From assembly GCA_963710715.1 (NCBI GenBank), contig CAVQBL010000016.1, forward strand, positions 1 through 64,000: a stretch of DNA of 64,000 bases, read 5' to 3'. The notes below the pieces were generated by a model. The model was not told where the DNA came from and ran no database searches. It worked only from the letters and a program-made list of their open reading frames with translations. Each line of letters starts with the position of its first letter. Positions within the stretch are counted from its first letter, which is position 1. The position numbers and the translations under genes are program-made. Source of the stretch: CAVQBL01 sp963710715 (GTDB lineage Bacteria > Pseudomonadota > Gammaproteobacteria > DSM-16500). Positions 60,657-64,000 of this stretch are shown here, one piece after another.

Positions 60657-61964
60657 ATGATCAAAATGTCCGAATATGCAAAACGTCGCAAGTTGCTGAT
60701 GCAAAAAATCGGCAACAACAGCATACTTATTTTGTCTGCCGCTCCTATCGCGCAACGCAATGGCGATTATGATTACCCTTATCGACAACATAGCGACTTT
60801 TATTATTTAACAGGATTCACTGAACCTGAAGCAGTTATCGTTATTGCTCCAAAAAGAACAGATGGAGAATTTATTTTATTTAATCGCGAACGCGATCGGG
60901 ATGAAGAAATTTGGAATGGGCCACGCGCTGGACAAACCGGTGCACGAGAAATTTTTGGTGCAGATCAAGCTTTCCCCATTAACGAACTCGAAAAAAAATT
61001 ACCTGAATTATTAGCTGGACGCGAACAACTGCATTACACATTAGGCATAGATACGGCTTTTGATGCTATCGTACTCAATGCAATGAATAAAATTCGCGGC
61101 AAAATAAGAAGTGGACTACAACCTCCCATTACATTAGTCGATCTCACCAACACCTTACATGAAATGCGTCTCATCAAAAGTCCCGCTGAAATTGCGACCA
61201 TGCGCAAAGCGGCAGAAATATCAGCGGATGCACATCGTCGTGCTATGCAAACATGCAAACCCGGAATGAAAGAATATCAATTAGAAGCAGAAATTTCTTA
61301 CGAATTCCAACGACACGGTGCACGCTCTCCCGCTTATTCTTCTATCGTCGGCAGTGGCGCAAATAGTTGTATTTTACACTACATCAATAATCAAGAAATC
61401 ATCGCTGACAACAGCATCGTATTAATCGATGCCGGCGCAGAATACGAATATTACGCTGCAGACATCACACGCACTTTTCCTGCGAATGGACGCTTCTCTG
61501 CAGAACAACGCGCAATTTATGAAATTGTTTTAGCTGCTCAATTAGCTGGCATCAAAGCAGCACGCCCCGGCGCACCTTTTGCAGCCATGCAAAAAGTGAT
61601 AGAAAAAATTATCACGCAAGGATTAATCGATTTAGGAATTTTAAAAGGCAAGGTGAATCAACTCATCGAAAAGCAAGCATACTTACCTTTTTACATGCAC
61701 AAATCTGGACATTGGTTGGGACTGGATGTGCATGATGCAGGCCGATATAAAATTAATAATAAATGGCGAGCACTTGAACCCGGCATGGTGCTCACCGTTG
61801 AGCCAGGCATTTATATTTCTAATGATATGTCTAAAGTCCATAAGCGCTGGCACAATATTGGCATACGCATTGAAGATGATGTGTTAATCACAGCAACGGG
61901 CAATGAAGTGCTGAGTCACAAAGCGCCAAAATCGATTGACGAGATTGAAGCAATCATGGCATAA
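60657..61964 (+). CDS. pepP: Xaa-Pro aminopeptidase (aminopeptidase P)
   Basis: Removes N-terminal residues preceding proline. The 435-aa protein has the N-terminal creatinase-like domain (NGDYDYPYRQHSDFYYLTGF) and the pita-bread C-terminal domain with all five metal ligands: Asp in LIDAGAEYEYYAADITRTF (two), His in HKSGHWLGLDVHDAG, Glu in LTVEPGIYI and Glu in IRIEDDVLIT. E. coli PepP is 441 aa. A second ATG lies three codons in. Middle gene of ygfB-pepP-ubiH. Confidence 0.95.
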   Translation: MIKMSEYAKRRKLLMQKIGNNSILILSAAPIAQRNGDYDYPYRQHSDFYYLTGFTEPEAVIVIAPKRTDGEFILFNRERDRDEEIWNGPRAGQTGAREIFGADQAFPINELEKKLPELLAGREQLHYTLGIDTAFDAIVLNAMNKIRGKIRSGLQPPITLVDLTNTLHEMRLIKSPAEIATMRKAAEISADAHRRAMQTCKPGMKEYQLEAEISYEFQRHGARSPAYSSIVGSGANSCILHYINNQEIIADNSIVLIDAGAEYEYYAADITRTFPANGRFSAEQRAIYEIVLAAQLAGIKAARPGAPFAAMQKVIEKIITQGLIDLGILKGKVNQLIEKQAYLPFYMHKSGHWLGLDVHDAGRYKINNKWRALEPGMVLTVEPGIYISNDMSKVHKRWHNIGIRIEDDVLITATGNEVLSHKAPKSIDEIEAIMA

Positions 61965-61970
61965 AAAAAG

Positions 61971-62067
61971 CCCGTCATTGCGAGCCCTGCGCTTTTTTGC
62001 AGGGCGCGGCAATCCAGTATAATGACTGGATCGCCACGGCCAAGCGCTTCGCGGCCTCGCGATGACG
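61971..62067. repeat. CGTCATTGCGAG palindromic repeat between pepP and the ubiH-like gene
   Basis: Arms CCCGTCATTGCGAGCCCTGCG and GCCTCGCGATGACG with inner GGCAATCCAGT and ACTGGATCGCC. It begins seven bases after the pepP stop, inside an otherwise co-directional cluster. Confidence 0.78.
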
Positions 62068-62120
62068 CAGTTGTTTTAATGAGGTAGCCCTGGTCCCCCT
62101 AGTAAACAAGAGCAGCTCTT

Positions 62121-63293
62121 ATGTTATACGATATCATCATAATTGGCGGCGGCATGGTAGGAGCAAGTCTCGCACGCGCATTAAGTGAAACACCCTTTCG
62201 CATTGCGCTGGTTGACGCGACGAAGACTACTGCAGAAGATCCGCGTTTGATTGCACTCAATCATGGGAGTCATTGTCTATTTAAAAATCTCGGCGTTTGG
62301 TCAGCGATGGAGCCATATGCAACTGCTATCAAACAAATTCATGTTTCCGAAAAAAGTCGTTTTGGAATGACTCGACTCAGTGCCGACGATGTTGGAATGC
62401 ATGCATTAGGTTATGTTGTACCTGCAAAACACATTAATGCAGCATTGACTCTATCCAATGCGATCAACATTTTTCGTCCCGCTAAATTAAAAAAACTTTT
62501 GCAAAATTCCTCTCACGCTACACTCACATTGGAAACGGAATCCGGTGAAGAAATAATTGAAGGAAAAATTATTGTAGGTGCGGATGGCAGTTATTCGACA
62601 GTACGCGAATTAATTAATATGGAAACAGAAATCGTAGATTATCACCAAAGCGCGATTGTCACGATCACAGAATTACAACGCCACCATCAACACATTGCCT
62701 ATGAACGCTTTCATGCAACCGGCGCAATTGCCATGCTGCCACTGGATGAAAAACACGCTGCAACAATTTGGTCTGACAAAAATGAAAACATTACTTCTCT
62801 CATGCAACAAAGTGATGAAGATTTCCTGCAAACACTACAAAAACAATTTGGTTACCGATTAGGAAAATTACAAAAAATTAATCAACGTCATGTGTTTCCA
62901 CTCAAAATGTTGCGTGCAAAACAACACGTAAAAGAACGCGTCATTTTAATTGGGAATGCATTACATACTTTACACCCAATCGCCGCTCAAGGATTAAACT
63001 TAGCCCTGTATGAAATTGCCAAATTAACGGATTATTTTAAGCAGCAAAATCCTGAAACAATAAGTTTAAATAATCCACCTGATTTTTCTTGGCAACAAAA
63101 GCTAAGCTCGCGATTATCACATCGTTTAGCTCAATTATTTTTAACTGATTTATTTATTATTAATTTCGGTCGTCAACTGGGCATGATAGGGCTTGATCTT
63201 TTCCCAGCAATTAAGCGAAACTTTATACAACGCGCCATTGGTAAAGCAGGACATACTCCTGAGCTACTTTTAGAACCGCAAGGATATTCATGA
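62121..63293 (+). CDS. FAD-dependent ubiquinone-biosynthesis hydroxylase (UbiH/UbiF/VisC family)
   Basis: Hydroxylates an intermediate of ubiquinone synthesis. The 390-aa flavoprotein has the N-terminal FAD fold DIIIIGGGMVGASLARAL, the mid motif IVGADGSYSTVRE, and the second FAD motif GNALHTLHPIAAQGLNLAL (usually GDAAH; here GNALH). The location after pepP points to UbiH (2-octaprenyl-6-methoxyphenol hydroxylase), but which ring position it acts on cannot be told by eye. Its stop overlaps the next gene by ATGA. Confidence 0.88.
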   Translation: MLYDIIIIGGGMVGASLARALSETPFRIALVDATKTTAEDPRLIALNHGSHCLFKNLGVWSAMEPYATAIKQIHVSEKSRFGMTRLSADDVGMHALGYVVPAKHINAALTLSNAINIFRPAKLKKLLQNSSHATLTLETESGEEIIEGKIIVGADGSYSTVRELINMETEIVDYHQSAIVTITELQRHHQHIAYERFHATGAIAMLPLDEKHAATIWSDKNENITSLMQQSDEDFLQTLQKQFGYRLGKLQKINQRHVFPLKMLRAKQHVKERVILIGNALHTLHPIAAQGLNLALYEIAKLTDYFKQQNPETISLNNPPDFSWQQKLSSRLSHRLAQLFLTDLFIINFGRQLGMIGLDLFPAIKRNFIQRAIGKAGHTPELLLEPQGYS

Positions 63294-64000
63294 AACTCAC
63301 GATAGAAGAAATTGAATTGCAATTAATTGCAATCGTCCAAGAATTATTAACCGAATCGGGAGAAGAATACAGCCAGCGTACTATTTCACCGGATGCCTCA
63401 TTACAGCGTCATTTAGGCATTGACAGTTTAGGCAGAGCAGAATTATTTGCACGCATAGAAAAAAAATTTAATGTGACACTTCCCGACCAATTAATGGGTG
63501 AAGCAGAAACACTAGAAGATATCGCCCAAGCAATTTTAGCTACAACACCTAAAGAAGAGAAATTAGATTTACAAAAAATTCACGAACATAAAATCAAAAA
63601 ATCTGCTATTGATCCCATGAAAGCAAAAACATTGATTGATGTTCTACTGACCTATGCACATGACAATCCTGAGCGACCACATATTTATCTTCAAGATGAA
63701 CACGGAAAAGAAGAAATTATTACTTACGGAAAATTACTGGAGTCATCACAACGCATTGCGCATGCGCTTATCAAACGCGGGTTGCGCCATGGAGAAACTG
63801 TTGCCATCATGCAACCCACCAATCCTGGATTCTTTTATACTTTTTTTGGAATATTATTAGCAGGCTGCGTTCCTGTTCCCATTTATCCTCCATTTCGCGC
63901 GCATCAAATTGCAGCTTATGCAAAACAAGAAGCAAAAATTCTTCGCAATGCGGAAGCACGTATACTGGTTACTTTTCATGAAGCGGAAAACATTAGCAAT
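63290..64000 (+). CDS. Acyl carrier protein / fatty acyl-AMP ligase fusion (5' part)
   Basis: 237 codons are visible before the window ends; the frame is still open. Residues ~5-85 are an acyl carrier domain with the phosphopantetheine Ser46 in HLGIDSLGRAELFARIE. From residue ~115 an AMP-binding domain begins (TLIDVLLTYAHDNPERPHIYL ... ITYGKLLESSQRIAHALIKRG ... GETVAIMQPTNPGFFYTFFGILLAGCVPVPIYPP), typical of fatty acyl-AMP ligases or acyl-ACP synthetases. More domains, for example an acyltransferase, may follow outside the window. ATG 63290 overlaps the ubiH-like stop, so the genes are coupled. Confidence 0.85.
   Translation, partial: MKLTIEEIELQLIAIVQELLTESGEEYSQRTISPDASLQRHLGIDSLGRAELFARIEKKFNVTLPDQLMGEAETLEDIAQAILATTPKEEKLDLQKIHEHKIKKSAIDPMKAKTLIDVLLTYAHDNPERPHIYLQDEHGKEEIITYGKLLESSQRIAHALIKRGLRHGETVAIMQPTNPGFFYTFFGILLAGCVPVPIYPPFRAHQIAAYAKQEAKILRNAEARILVTFHEAENISN

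Overview
The window looks like part of an AT-rich gammaproteobacterial chromosome, most likely order Legionellales (Coxiella/Aquicella/Legionella-like). Evidence: the gene order dprA-smg-topA, argS-ftsN-hslV-hslU and ygfB-pepP-ubiH; the Acidithiobacillus-type GshA; eukaryotic-like proteins (an F-box plus ankyrin protein, Sel1 proteins); and promoter motifs matching the PmrA box that Legionella and Coxiella use for Dot/Icm genes. No 16S, tRNA, CRISPR array, prophage or full transposase gene was seen. The assignment rests on gene content, not on a database search.

Layout. 1-8.6 kb: malic enzyme, uracil-DNA glycosylase, an AAA ATPase, a membrane effector candidate, WaaA, Rpe and a VOC protein. 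8.7-22.3 kb, mostly minus strand: a Q/N/G-rich small protein, YejM-like sulfatase, AnsA, RpiA, DUF971, HslUV, FtsN-like SPOR protein, ArgS, TopA, Smg, DprA. 22.4-34.5 kb: a 708-aa effector candidate, GshB/GshA, DsbD, groES-groEL behind a sigma-32 promoter, a damaged brnTA module, a site-2 protease, a ZIP transporter, a DUF1328 peptide and Mdh. 34.6-43.5 kb is an accessory stretch: F-box/ankyrin protein, AAA ATPase, two large unknown proteins and a broken hemW copy beside intact hemW. 43.5-50.4 kb: outer-membrane barrel, TrmB, PncB, MetNIQ, a Sel1 lipoprotein, RsmA. 50.4-58 kb is a partial tandem duplication between rsmA and apaH carrying two Sel1 genes and AAA ATPases. 58-64 kb: a MITE, a membrane effector candidate, FolA, YgfB, PepP, UbiH-like monooxygenase and the start of an ACP/acyl-AMP ligase fusion.

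Main observations. (1) Three unrelated large unknown genes share an upstream motif TTTAA-N6-CTTAA (11-bp period) placed 11-12 nt before a -10 box, as expected for PmrA-controlled effectors. (2) A 244-250 bp non-autonomous element has 20-bp terminal inverted repeats and 8-bp target duplications at both copies; one copy sits inside another palindromic repeat. (3) About eleven copies of a palindromic repeat (CGTCATTGCGAG ... CTCGCAATGACG) lie between genes, and one supplies the end of waaA. (4) groEL carries seven single-base insertions and no deletions, while its neighbours are intact. (5) Each of the four full AAA/DUF4143-type ATPase genes has a palindrome just upstream; one of them appears to be read from a leaderless promoter embedded in a 30-bp perfect inverted repeat.
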